Assembly: GCA_029449235.1 (NCBI GenBank)
Contig: JANATG010000008.1
Span: forward strand, 1,302,001 to 1,366,000
Direction of reading: 5' to 3'
DNA from: Linnemannia schmuckeri
Taxonomy: Eukaryota; Mortierellomycota; Mortierellomycetes; Mortierellales; Mortierellaceae
Length of the DNA stretch: 64,000 nucleotides
The notes beneath the pieces are model-generated. The model was not told the DNA's origin. It did not search any database and saw nothing but the letters and a program-made list of their open reading frames with translations. Position 1 is the stretch's first letter, and every line of letters starts with the position of its first letter. Shown here in pieces: positions 1-11,029 of the stretch. Made by a program: the position numbers and the translations under genes.

Positions 1-300
1 TTCATCGCACCTAAGTTGGTATCGCAAGGAAATGATGGATTTGTTTTAAATGCAGAGAGAGCAACAGGCTTGGAATGAAAAAAAAAAACTCATGTTTCCA
101 TAAGTATTAGCAGAACGAGTGATATGAGCAGACGGTTGTTTACCTAGACCTCCTGAGGGGTTCATCTGTAGTTGAAAAATGTAAGGATGGTAGAAAAAAA
201 TGTTTAGGCGCACGAGTTTGAAGCAGATATAAAGGATACACTCAGATTTTGAAGGATTGAATATTGAGAAATTTTTACCTTGTGGCACGCTATTAAATCG

Positions 301-339
<39 letters not shown>

Positions 340-2152
340 CATGGCACGGAGTTGGTTCATATTGCCTTTCCTGAAGGAAACTCCACTTCAAAATCCACAA
401 AAAGAAATGCAATAGAAACTTACCATCGCCTAAGAGGACAACACGGCCAGAGTACCAAGTCTTAAACAACTTCTCCTCTAGCATCACTTTCGTGATTTGG
501 TCCTTGGGGGTTCTGTCAATCAGATCCGCAAGCATCATGGTCTTGCCATCGCCCGAGGCGATTGCATAATTGCGAACCTCGTTGCTCATCGCCTCTGTGG
601 CCGCGAGACCCCAGTCGTGGGACTCTTGTATGAATGTCGAGAACCAGTTCCTGGTATCAACGCCATCACTACCCATCGCTGTAACAGACAATGTTGACTG
701 CGGTGGCGGTGCCGACGTTCTGATCCTGGACTTAGACCCGGTTTCTGCTCCATCTACGCCACTTTCGACTGTGCTACTATCCTTGGAGGAAGAGAAAGCG
801 AATGAGTAATCGGTCGCACTATTGGTGGTCGTTGGTGATGGTGGCTCGTCGGCGGCGGCGGAGGTGACCCGCGGCGGAGAGGGCACGGCGTTATGGGGCT
901 TGTTCGGAAAGGAAGACTTGCGTTTTAAAACAGAAGAAGGGCTATAACTCAAGATAGTAGAGGCGCGTTTCAAGAGTGAAGAAGAAGGGCTTCGGTCCAG
1001 AATGGTCGAACTGCGCTTCGTCTGAATCGAGGAGCTGCGATCCAACGCGGACGAGGTTCGGTTCGAGAATATCGACGTGCGATGCGAAGCCACCGAGTTG
1101 CGGTTCGAACGGCTGTAGGTGTCCTTCTCCGAGACGCTGTAGCTCTTGTCGAGGTGGTGTAATGCAGACCACATTATTGTATTTTGCTGCGATGTAAACG
1201 TTGCCCACTATCCTCATTAGTTTTTTTGGTAATAAGCCGCGCATGTTTTTATGGTCAGTAAGCAGAATCGATGAAAAGGTGCACAACCCTCATAATATTA
1301 TGACAGGAATAGCGGACTTACAGTGTAGGGCTTATCGTCGCCAACAGTAAACTGAACCGTGCACAACGGCTCCTCAATCTCCGGGAACACCTTGGCATCC
1401 AACACTTCCGTCTGTCCAACCAAACAGACACTCTTGAACTTCAGCTCCTTCCGATCCGACATGGGCAACTTATCCTTAAGAACCAGTTGGGAATAGAGGG
1501 ATTTTCGGACGATGGAATGAGCACCGTCGGCACCGACCAGGATCTGGGCCGAGTAGGAGGACCCGTCGGCGCAGGTTACGGTGGCGAGGGAAGGATTTGT
1601 GTCTTGGTCGATGGAGGCGACGCGCTTGCAGCGGAGGATCCTGTGGGTAGGGACGTGGCTCAGAAGGATATTGTAGAGTGCTGGACGGGAGATTATGTAG
1701 CCCTCATATCCGGTCCTGTTTTACGAGATTGTCGAAACAAAAAAAGGCATCTTAGCACACACACATGCATACACGTTCGTGTTGTCCTATTCACACATAA
1801 ATGCACAAAACAAAAAGACAAGTTATCAAAACACTTACATCTGGATAGTCTGTTCATAATCAATAACATAAATCCTCTCCCGCTTTTCATTAAAAATACA
1901 ACTCTGCGTACCCCGTTTACCCGCCGCAACAACCTCGTCCAAAATTCCCAATTGCTGTAACATGGGCATGACCACAAAGCTGACGGTCATTGCACTGCCG
2001 ATCGGACAAACCTCGGCGGCACGTTCGAGTATCTGGTAGTCGATTTTGGCATGTTCGAGGAGGATTGCGAGGGTGAGTCCGCCCAGCCCGGCGCCTATGA
2101 TTAGGACATTTAGTTTTTGAAGAGGGATGTTTGTGTTGGTTTGGGTGGTCAT
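1..2152 (-). CDS. FAD-dependent monooxygenase (UbiH/salicylate hydroxylase-like), 3' end outside window
   Basis: Flavoprotein hydroxylase, probably NAD(P)H-dependent; substrate unknown. My model is complement(<1..10, 144..165, 279..289, 424..1207, 1322..1715, 1839..2152), which keeps frame through every junction and gives 511 residues before the window edge. The dinucleotide-binding GAGLGG is at residues 20-25 after NVLI. Exon 2 encodes the DG motif (LVGADGAHSIV). The second FAD motif is assembled as GDACHKMNPSGGLGAMN from four pieces: the end of exon 3, an 11-nt exon, a 22-nt exon and the last 10 bases. Residues 258-422 are a Ser/Thr/Arg-rich low-complexity insertion between HHLDK and NWFSTF, where relatives have a short loop. 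The intron before the 11-nt exon holds an A38 tract on the + strand (T38 in the transcript). Family call is firm; the micro-exons are inferred from motif restoration. Confidence 0.85.
144..165 (-). other. 22-nt micro-exon of the FAD monooxygenase
   Basis: Flanked by CTACAG (acceptor) and GTAAAC (donor) on the minus strand. It encodes MNPSGGLG when joined to the next exon, whose first bases (10..1) continue GAMN. This is the expected NPSGG-x-G-A segment of the FAD-binding fold. Confidence 0.75.
279..289 (-). other. 11-nt micro-exon of the FAD monooxygenase
   Basis: Flanked by AG (290-291) and GTAAAA (273-278) on the minus strand. Joined to the last G of the preceding exon it encodes Ala-Cys-His-Lys, completing the family's GD-x-C-H-K motif. 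Without it the motif is lost and the frame breaks. Confidence 0.75.
301..338. repeat. A38 homopolymer inside an intron
   Basis: Thirty-eight consecutive A on the + strand (T38 in the transcript of the FAD monooxygenase). It ends 9 bases before the acceptor AG of the intron upstream of the 11-nt exon, so it takes the place of the polypyrimidine tract. Confidence 0.95.
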
Positions 2153-2926
2153 GGTTGTGTGCTGGTGTGCTTGAGATGATGGATGAAGGAACGGTTGAGT
2201 AGTGAAAGAAGAACAAGAAATCAAAAGAAGAATGAAAGTCGATATATCGTTTTCTTTATATATGAAAAAACAAGAAGAGAGCAAAAGGGAATAGCAATCC
2301 TCGTTGATGTAGCCCTTTGAAAGAATAACCAGAGAAAAAAAAATTGATCCGAACTCCACGCGCCTCTCTATTTCATTTGAAAAAGTTGAAAAGAAAAACA
2401 AACATGCAGCAAACAAAACAAACCTATGGCGGAACTACATGGATGAGGATGGGTCTGCCATGAATCCACTTATGCAAGTGAACCATCGCACATACACCAG
2501 GAAGAAAATTGCCCGTGCACGAAAACCGTGAACAGAGAGGCGACAAAAGCAGAAAAAAAAAAGATAAAACATACTTTCTTTAATCTGGTGGTCAATACAT
2601 GGCACCCTTGCGAGGCAAAAATAAGGTTATGAAATTTTGAATGGCGATGAAGAGGCGAACGCCGCACTTTTTCCTTGCCCCCTTCTCCTTCTTCATCCCT
2701 CCCTCCTCTTCGCATGTTGCAGTAACACTCGTTTCCTTTTTTATTGACGCATGTTTTATTTTGTGGAAATGATATATGCAAAATACAAGTTGTTTATAAA
2801 CAGCGAGTTGTCTCCTCTCGTCTCCTTCATGGTGCGCAGGACACACTGTCCTGCACAGGTCAAGGGAAAAAGTGAGGCGCACACCCACAGCAAAAAACAA
2901 TAAAAAAAAGGGGATAGAAAGGCCTT
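2153..2926. other. intergenic, no gene seen
   Basis: Upstream of the monooxygenase and downstream of FTR1. Purine/pyrimidine-skewed, AT-rich sequence. The minus-strand reading frame that continues upstream of the monooxygenase ATG (2153-2416) is hydrophobic low-complexity and lacks family homology, so I treat it as 5' leader. Confidence 0.6.
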
Positions 2927-4483
2927 TTAAGCAACAGTGATCTCAAGGTCATTGCTTCGACTGTGGTTGTTGCTGCTTCCCTCACCACTACCATTCGCGA
3001 CAGTGGCATCACCCTCACCCTGCAAAAGCGGTCTCTGCTCGCCCGAGATAGCAGCCTTGGTCTGTCTCTTGGCATCGAGATGGAACAACCAGGCCGAGAG
3101 GAGACCCCAGTAGAGGATATACGAGCCAACAGTCCAGTAGGAAGCAATGTTGCTCCATCCAACCAGCGCGTTAGCAACACCCCACCAACCGGCATCGGGC
3201 TTCTTGGGGTCACAGCACTTGAGTGCCCAGAGGTTGACACGGGGATCAAACGAGCCATCGTCATCGCCCTGGGCATTGGTCAGACGGTTCCAACGGTCCG
3301 ACTCAAAGGCGGCAATACCCTTGGCGACCAATCCGGCAGCGATCATCAAGAGTAGACAAGTCGAGCCGACAAAGAACCGGTGCAGACGCATATGATTTCC
3401 TCCACGGTAGATCGCAAAACCCACCAACCAACCAAGGGCAACACCGGCAACAATAGCCAAAGGCATAGCCTCCCACTCCTCGTTGAACGTAACACCTCCA
3501 ATAAAGACAACAGCCTCAAGACCCTCACGAAGGACGGTGACCAGAGGCAGGAGGAAGAGAGCGTATTTCCGAGACTGGTGAGCGAATCGACCAGCACCCT
3601 TGGAGTTGCTGTTGGCGATCTGATTGTGGTTGTCTTCGTCGAGGGCCTTGAAGAGCTTTGTCTTCCACTTGGCCTGCATCTGGTTGGTGCGGAGCATGGC
3701 CAGACCCATGACGGTGATCATTAGGACTGCGACGAACGAGAAGCATCCGACCCAAATACCCTCACTTGCCGCCCACAAGTTGGTCGCGTACAAGTTCCTA
3801 TAGTAATAATTACAAGCAAGCGATTGTGGGTTAGAAGGCAATGAGGAGAAGGGGAATGGATGGATATATGGATGCATCCATGAAGAGAAGAAAATGAGTA
3901 CTTGCTCTTTGACAATCGGACAAGAGAAACTTACCAAACAACGATATAGCCAGCGCCAATGATGAGGGATACCACCAAACCCAGCACAGTGCCCGCCCAG
4001 ACCTAAATTACCCAATCCGCAAGACACACAAGTACATGCCACGTTAGTTAACCACATCAACTACTCAACAAACAAAACAAGTAAACAACAGACAGACAAC
4101 AGACAACAGACAACAGACAGAGAGAATCTTTCCCCACCCCCTTGAACCACAGACCCTTTTTCCTCTCTCTGTCTCTACCCCCTATTAACCAAAGACCTTA
4201 GAAAGGGAAAGGAACTGGCAAACAGACAATAACCTTCTATTGATCCCTGCTCTACGCCCTTCCCACCTCCCTTTGCCGCTCCTCTCCTCTCCCTTACACT
4301 CCAGTTATCTTCTCCATCGGTTCATATCCTTACCTGACGAGACAAACGCTGGCGCAGGGCCTGGTCCTTGGGCTCAGTCAAGACCTGGCTCAGGAACGAG
4401 AGCAAGACAGAGACAATGATAGCTGCCTCGGTTGTCTCTCGAAAAATAATAAAAAACGTAGGTAGAGAAAAGGAAAGGGACAT
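2927..4483 (-). CDS. FTR1: high-affinity iron permease FTR1
   Basis: Plasma-membrane Fe(III) permease of the OFeT family, which works with a multicopper ferroxidase. Model: complement(2927..3797, 3935..4002, 4334..4483), 362 residues, in frame throughout. The first ATG gives MSLSFSLPTFFIIFRETTEAA. The RETTE motif is at residues 15-19 in the first membrane helix, and the second REGLE motif at 163-167 in the fourth. Both are the iron-ligand RExxE signatures of the family. Seven hydrophobic helices are visible. A soluble C-terminal tail from about residue 320 is rich in G, S and N. The ferroxidase partner (FET3-like), often divergently adjacent in ascomycetes, is not in this window. Two ATCWGATAA sites lie about 333-356 bp upstream and suggest repression by a GATA-type iron regulator. 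Confidence 0.96.
4086..4121. repeat. ACAGACAAC-type short tandem repeat in FTR1 intron 1
   Basis: Imperfect tandem copies of CAGACAA within the first FTR1 intron (4003-4333). Probably a simple-sequence expansion. Confidence 0.8.
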
Positions 4484-5622
4484 CATATGGTGTTGTTATG
4501 CTATGATATGTTTAAGTGAATGCGAGAAAGTGTGGGTATGCTGGAATGTATGCAATGGTGAAGATCTGTAATTGAATGTGTGGGAATGACTGTGAAGGGA
4601 GTGAATGAAGAAGAGGTCGATTCGTGGGAGAGGAAGGGGGCAAAGAGAACAAACAAAAAAAAATACAGCGAGTGTTCTTATTGTAGAGAGGAGGAATGGG
4701 GAGGGAAAGGGAGGGCGTGAAGAGGAAAGAGGGGAAGAGAGAAGAGAAGAAGCGTGAGAGACGAATAAAAAAGAAAAAGAAAAACAAACTGGCAACAAGG
4801 ATACTCGTTTTTGGCTTATCTGATCCAGCTTTATCAGATGGAAAAGGGGGCATTCACCCACACAAGCCACTATAATAATCAGATGTATTCCCAAGAAGGA
4901 AACGACTCACGGCGCATCCTCTTTGAAAAGGGAAGGGGAGGGGTGCAAATGGAAGGAGTCATTGGAACCAGGACATCCCTGCTGCACTACACTACTGCGA
5001 ACACAACACAACACAACAGACAGACAAAGAAAAAGAAAAAAGAAAAGAAAAAAGAGAAAAATCAACGCTAAAACTCATTCTGGGGGTGCACTGGGTACAA
5101 AAGGTGGGAAGAGGAGTTTGAATTCGACGGTTTAGTGTTGGACACACTCAGTCAGCCTCAGTCGACAATTGTCGACCGCTGGGTCGGGCGTGTGTTTTGT
5201 GCCTGCGTCAAACTGGAAGGAAAAGAGCGCCGTATGAAAACAAACAAAAGAAAAGAAAAAAGAAAAGACAACCGAAAGAGGAGATGCGACGATTCCTTCC
5301 TTCTAAACCGCAACATCCATAACCCGCTCTCTCTCTCTCCATACACACACACTCACACACATAGACACCTTGATTACTATTAGTCGCTTTTTTCATTTAT
5401 TCAAAAGAACAAAATGATAATGGGAATGGATAAATGGATATGAACAACCGAAAACACGACAAAAAGGTGAAAAAATGGTGATAATGACAATGAAGATGAC
5501 AATGATGAAAGTTTACAACAAGAAAAGAAAGGAAAACAAGAACTCTATGCCGCAAAGGAATAAGGACTCCCAACTACCCACAAAAACGAATAAAATGAAC
5601 CAAAAGAAATCACAAAAACCTT
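4484..5622. other. FTR1 upstream region / CLU1 downstream region
   Basis: Strongly purine-rich on the + strand from 4640 to 4790 and again from 5020 to 5060. Apart from the paired GATA sites at 4816-4839 I see no gene. Confidence 0.6.
4816..4839 (-). promoter_or_regulatory. paired ATCWGATAA iron-responsive GATA sites upstream of FTR1
   Basis: Read on the FTR1 strand, ATCTGATAA lies at 4839-4831 and ATCAGATAA at 4824-4816, 15 bp apart and in the same orientation. Both match exactly the ATCWGATAA element bound by fungal GATA-type iron repressors (Sre1/SreA/Urbs1/Fep1 family). Function here is inferred from position and match. Confidence 0.65.
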
Positions 5623-8600
5623 CTACTTCTTCTGAACACGCTTGGAGGCCTGAACTTTGGACTTCTTGCTCTTTCCTCCAGCAGACGATCCCTGGGGCTG
5701 GCTGTTGATATAATCCATCAACTCGTTCAACGATAAGTGGCCCTTCGATCCAACCTGCGCATCAGCATTCGCTGCACGGATAGCAGCCTCGGCCAACGCA
5801 GCCTTGGTGGCAGCTGCGGCAGCGGCTGCAGAGAGAGAAGTAGCCTTGTGGCTAGCCTGGTGCTGCTGCAACTGCTGGGCCTGCTGCTCAAGTGCAGCCT
5901 TCTCATACAAGGCCTGGTTGGCAGTGTACTCGGCAGTGTTCTTAAGCTCCAACAACCAAACTTCCGCTTCCTTGGTCCTCATATCCTCAGCGCCAACCTA
6001 TGCAACGCAGATCAAGTCAAGGCACAAATTATTAGAAAAGAAATCAGACGGTCAACCATAGTTCATGCATGCACAAAAAATTTCAAGAGGGCTTACAAGC
6101 TTGAGGTACATGTCGTAGGCGAGCTGCTCCTCCTTGACAGCGGTCTCAAAGTCTCCCTTGAGGGCATAGGCCTTAGCAAGGACGTGATGGCAATTGGCCA
6201 AGTTGGTGTGCTCCTTGCCGTGAGCAAGCTCCTGGGTGGCCTTGGCGCGTTCAAAGAACACGCACGAGTTGTCGAAATCCCTGAGCGACTGCAACATGAC
6301 AGCGACGTTGTTGTCGGCAGTGGAAGAGTCGGGATGTCCCTTGCCATAAATCAAATCCCAGTACTGGATGGCATGCTTGAGGTACTTAAGCGCAGTCAAG
6401 GTGCGTCCAGAGGCGTGCTCAAACAATCCCAAGTTCAAGTAGTTGTGAAGGGCCTCGGGAGAGTCGACACCCTGAGTTCTCTCAGAGACAATGACGGCCT
6501 TGCGCTGGAAGTCCAGAGCAACTTCCTTGTCGTCAGCGTGGTAGTAGATCATGGCCAAGGCCTGGTAGCAGCGGGCAGTCTCGGGGTGCAAGAAACCATA
6601 GGTTTGCTCGTGAAGGGCCAAAGACTCCAACAACAACTCGAGACCCAGCTGTCGGTGGCCCTGGGCCAAGCTAGTCTTGCCAGCCTCAAAAGCCTCATCA
6701 GCATAGGTGGAGCGAGTCGAAGCCTGTTTGACGAGAGGGAGGAGTGTCAAGACATCGCTGGGCTCAAAGGTGGTAGCACGCCTCTTCGACTTTGCAATCT
6801 TGCGCGACTGCTTGTCGTGGCTCTTGTCGGCCTTGTCCTGCTTGCCAGTCTTCTTTCCTGAGGCGGCGACGGGCTCAGCGGTAGCAGCGATAGTGGGTTC
6901 GGGAGTGGTCGACTCAGAGAGGGGCGAGAAGATGTAGTCGCGGGCCTCGACCTGGATACCAGCACGGAGACAGACATCGCGCAATAATGGGACCTTCTTC
7001 TCCTTGGCAATGTTCTTAACAAAGTTCTCAGGCAACTCAAAACGGTAACGCAACAAGACCTCAGACTGAATGGCATCACGCAAGCTCTCAGGAGTGAAAA
7101 GAGCGTAAGCATATCCGTCCTGAGCCAAGGTGGCGATAGGGTTGGCGTTAAGCTCATGTCCCAACAAGCAGTTGAGAATGTGAGAAATGCAGTCGGCAAT
7201 GTGGGTGGTAGGGAGACCGCGGACAGTCTTGCGAATGATACGCTTGACGGAACGAACAACCATCTCCTGCATGGCCAAGTAGTGAATGTGGACCAGGGCA
7301 AGACCCTTGCTCTCCTTGGCCAAGTTGGCGATACGTCCAAGATATCTCATGTTAATACCACGGCGGTGCATAGCCTTGGTCAAGCTGCCACCATCGATAG
7401 GTGAAACGACATAGGCGGTGAAGTCCTGAAGCTATAACATTGGAAGGACAAAAAGTGTGTGAATAACAGAAGTTCACTCTCGGAAGCGACCTGAAGACGC
7501 AGAACACATAATGTGAACCTTACCAAAACAGAGATAACGTTCTCGCGCAAAAACTTAGAAGCCTCGCGAACGGTCTGCTCCTGCTGAGTCTTGGCATCGG
7601 CGCTGTCGGCGGGGGTCTTGACCGAGGTGAAGGCGTCGACGTTGAATGAAAGGTCAAAGTCCAGAATGTTGACGTCGTCCTCAGGGTTCGAGGGGGCAGC
7701 CTCCTCCTTGGACTCCTCCTTCTTCTCCTCCGACGACTCGGCGGTGACCTCCTTGGTCTCCTTGATCTCCTTGGTCTCCTTGGCCTCCTTGTCGCCCTCC
7801 AATGCTTTCTTCTCCTCCGCACGCTTCTGAATCTCAAGGGCGCGCTCCTGGACCCAGACACGCAACTTGTGCTCCCAGAAGAGCAACATCAACTCGGGTC
7901 TCATCAAAGTCAGCTTGTGGGGGTATTCAGGGATGTTGTCCTTGGCGGCAATATCGTTCTCCAAAAACTCGACATCAACAGGGTTAAGGCGGTAAAGATC
8001 CAAGAGGTAACGACGGCCATCAGCGCCCATAAGACCCTTGGTGTCGAACGAGGTCCAAAGATTGGTCGACTTGCCTTCACCATCCTCGACAGCATGCTCG
8101 GCAATGTGGAGGGCCTTGGCAGCCTGGCCCAAAATCTCGTGGAACTTCTCATCCGACTTGACCTGAGGACCATTATCGACGGAACCGTACACGATCGACG
8201 ACTCCTCCTGCTGTCTGAAGATACCGGGGACAATCGACTGAGCAACGACACGGATACCCTTGTAATCGACAACGACTGTTCCCAAGGTGTAGAGACCTTC
8301 GACATCGACACCGTTCAAAGTACGAACACCCTCCAGATCCTTGCCGGTAGCAACATGAGCAGCATCGTCGCCTCCCAACTTTTCAAAGGTGTTGCGACCA
8401 TCGAAGCCCTTGCTGAAGAAAATGTTGTTATAGACGTACATGTGCGACTCCTCGGGCTCCAGGGGGTTCAAGGCGACGACGTTGCCGTTGACGACATCCA
8501 TGGCACCACGGACAGCAGCATCGGCAAAGTCGGCGTTAATCTTGTTAAGGAAGCGATCGCGCATGACACGCTCCTGCAAGTTGGTGCGGGGGAGCTCACG

Positions 8601-10145
8601 GTGAGACTGAAGCTCGTCGTTCCAGTCACGCAAGCTATCAACAGAGTCAGTACCATAGTTAAGGTAAGCCTCCGAGGGACGGGTAGGGTCGAAGGTGTGA
8701 GGAGCAGGCTGAATAGCCCAGGGGTAAGCAGGCTGCGCAGTAGTGACAGGGAGAACCTCGAGCATATGGTGGCGAGTGATGAACTCTTGGAGCTTCTTGA
8801 AGTTGGTGGCGAACATGGGCGAAACCTTCTCCAAGAGGACGATCAACGAGTGGTCGCTCGCAGCCTTGGAGTCCTGGCGAGGGGTGGGGTCAAAGTGGTT
8901 GGAGGTTGACTTGTTGACATGGAATCCAGTGGCGGTCGATGTGATCTGGACAGTCTCGCCCTCCAAGGTTGTGACAATCAAGTACATAAGGTCGCCGCGA
9001 AGGCGAAGGTGGTGAGGAGGAGGGTTCCATCCCGACAAGGCGATGCTCTTGACACACTGGACGGGGGTTCTCTCGAGACCCTTGGGGACGAAATCCGAGA
9101 GAGCAGCAGATGCGTTGACGTCAAACTTTGAGAAAACAGTGGTGGGAGCGGTCTCGTAGGTTGAGTTATCCACAGGAATCTCCTCTAGAGGCAAAATAAA
9201 AGAAACGCGCGACCATAGAATGTCAGTCCGAGTTGCCAATTAAAAATGACCCCAAATATTCTCTTCAAAAACACACTTCTATCTTACCAACATGACCAGA
9301 CACAGTCGAGAGGAAGGACATGGCGGGGTCGATTCCGACAGCGTTGACGTTCAACTTGGCAGGTCCAGCAAGCAAATCGCGAAGGCGGTTGACGTGAATC
9401 CTTGCCTCGCGCTCAGTATAGTTGTCTATTTCAGAAAGTAAATATTTTTCTCTCAGTTAGTGTCGTCCATTTTTGGGTTGTGCAGCTCCCTCGATGCACA
9501 GCAAAACCAAAATAAAAACAACAAGCAGCATGGAACAGGGCTCTCTCTTTCTCTCTCTCTCGGACATACTCAGAACTAAATCCAGCTCACTGTCTGGGGT
9601 GATACCCTCAACATCGCCGAGCTCCATAAAGTCGTTCAACTTGACACCGTTGAAGGCGAGAGAGAAGCATGAGTGAATGCAGGTCTCTGTAGATTCGACA
9701 ATTGACTGGCGAACATCCTGAATGGCCTCACGAGGGCTGGCCTAGACACAAGTAAACACCATGCAAATCAATGGAGAAAAAAAAAAGATGAGATGTTAGA
9801 ATTCTACGCGAAGTATCTTAACAGTTAAGACCTGATCCTGTTCAATCAAAGTTGACAGCAAGTACACCTACAATGACCTGGACCTTTCCGCCCTTGTTGG
9901 GGAGGTTGACGGTGATCTGGTAAAACTCTTCGGCGCCGGCTTCCTCAATCACTATGTTCGTGGAAGGGACAAAAGCAAAGTGGGAGCTTAGAATCTATGT
10001 CGGGTGATGCATGCATGTAAACAAGTGTCTATTGAAGTAATATGCAGGGTGTTTGTTTGTCGTGCAGGCCACACTCACCTTGAGACTCCTGCTCAGTGTC
10101 GGCGACAGTGTCGGCAACAGGTTGTTCGGGTTGTTGGTCGGCCAT
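5623..10145 (-). CDS. CLU1: clustered mitochondria protein CLU1/TIF31 (eIF3-associated p135)
   Basis: Cytosolic RNA-associated protein needed for normal mitochondrial distribution; loosely eIF3-associated in yeast. Model: complement(5623..5997, 6097..7431, 7524..9184, 9288..9425, 9570..9741, 9872..9951, 10079..10145). All seven exons join in frame to give 1275 residues, close to the yeast length. Order: a short acidic N terminus starting MADQQPEQP; the ubiquitin-like CLU N domain, with IHSCFSLAFNGVKLNDF; a GSKIP-like segment; the central CLU domain (DWNDELQSHRELP, RVMRDRFLNKINADF); a charged K/E linker before VNILDFDLSFNVDAF; and a C-terminal TPR array (LLLESLALHEQTYG, ALDFQRKAVIVSERTQG, FFERAKATQELAHG). 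The C terminus is basic (KSKKSK...). Chosen start is the first ATG in frame with the CLU N domain. Confidence 0.96.
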
Positions 10146-11029
10146 AGCTGAGCCAGAAAGAAGCGCGGAAGGAAACCCCAAAGAAAAGAAAGCACCGAAT
10201 CGATCCATATAGACGGATCAAGCATGAACAATTATATCATATAGACCGAAGAGTAGAAAACAGAAAAGATGGATCGTTGGTTAACTTTCATGTCGCGTAC
10301 CCTTATCAAGTTCAGCTCTCCGTTTATTTTGTTCTCTTTCCTCCTTCGACGAGATTCATTCTGATCAGAGTAGTTCGTACCTGAAATGTATATAAGAGAG
10401 GGGTATGAAACAGAGGCGAGGATTTCAGAGGGGGATCGAGATCATGAGCTGTTCAAGCGAGTTGCAAGAGAGAGTGAGAGAAGGGAATTCCGGGTTGGTC
10501 AAGCTGCACTTGGCAATGAGGGGAACCGAGAAGTGAAGCGGGAAGGAAGGGGAAGGAGGAGGGGAATGGAAGTGTGGGGAAGAGTGTGGAAAAGAAAATG
10601 AATCACTTTTCCTTTTTTCCTTTATGGTCACCTTGATCGGAAAGTTTCCTTTTGGTGGCAGCATTTTGTCACCTGACCCATTGACACATTCACAGACAGG
10701 GCAGTCACCGTCAGTCATTTGGAGAAAAACATCCCACGAACATGGACGCCCTTTTCCCTATCGTTGCCTGAAAAAACGCTCTTCCATGCCTCAATCACAC
10801 TTGAATGGTCCGTAGGATACAAGGCATAAACGGGTATACATTGGTCAATTAAATCTAAGTGCGCTGTCAGCCAACACCGCGCGACTCACCTTTCGATTCC
10901 TCAAACATGTATAAAAGACTTTGTGTGCCCTGAGAGATGAAAAGCGGAGCTTTATTAGGTTGAATGCTTACTCTTCGGGCGATCCCCTATACCAAAAATA
11001 AAAAAAAAAAAAAAAAAAAAAAAAAAGCT
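10146..11029. other. CLU1 promoter side; intergenic
   Basis: Contains TATATA at about 10388, 240 bp upstream of the CLU1 ATG on the minus strand, and an A27 tract at 11000-11026. The region 10430-10600 is purine-rich. No gene recognised. Confidence 0.5.
11000..11026. repeat. A27 homopolymer
   Basis: Twenty-seven A on the + strand, just past the 3' end of the first MFS relic. Confidence 0.95.

Noticed and set aside
293..1174. Open frame running through the poly-T tract downstream of the monooxygenase exon
   Set aside because: It reads into the intron; the GTAAGT donor at 423-418 and the micro-exon solution restore the GDACHK motif.
4496..4894. Ser/Pro/His-rich frames upstream of FTR1
   Set aside because: They are products of the CT-rich leader; FTR1 starts at 4483 with MSLSFSLPTFFIIFRETTE.
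5737..8909. Long antisense frames over CLU1 (374 and 346 codons)
   Set aside because: Shadow frames caused by biased codon use in a real gene on the other strand; no family similarity.
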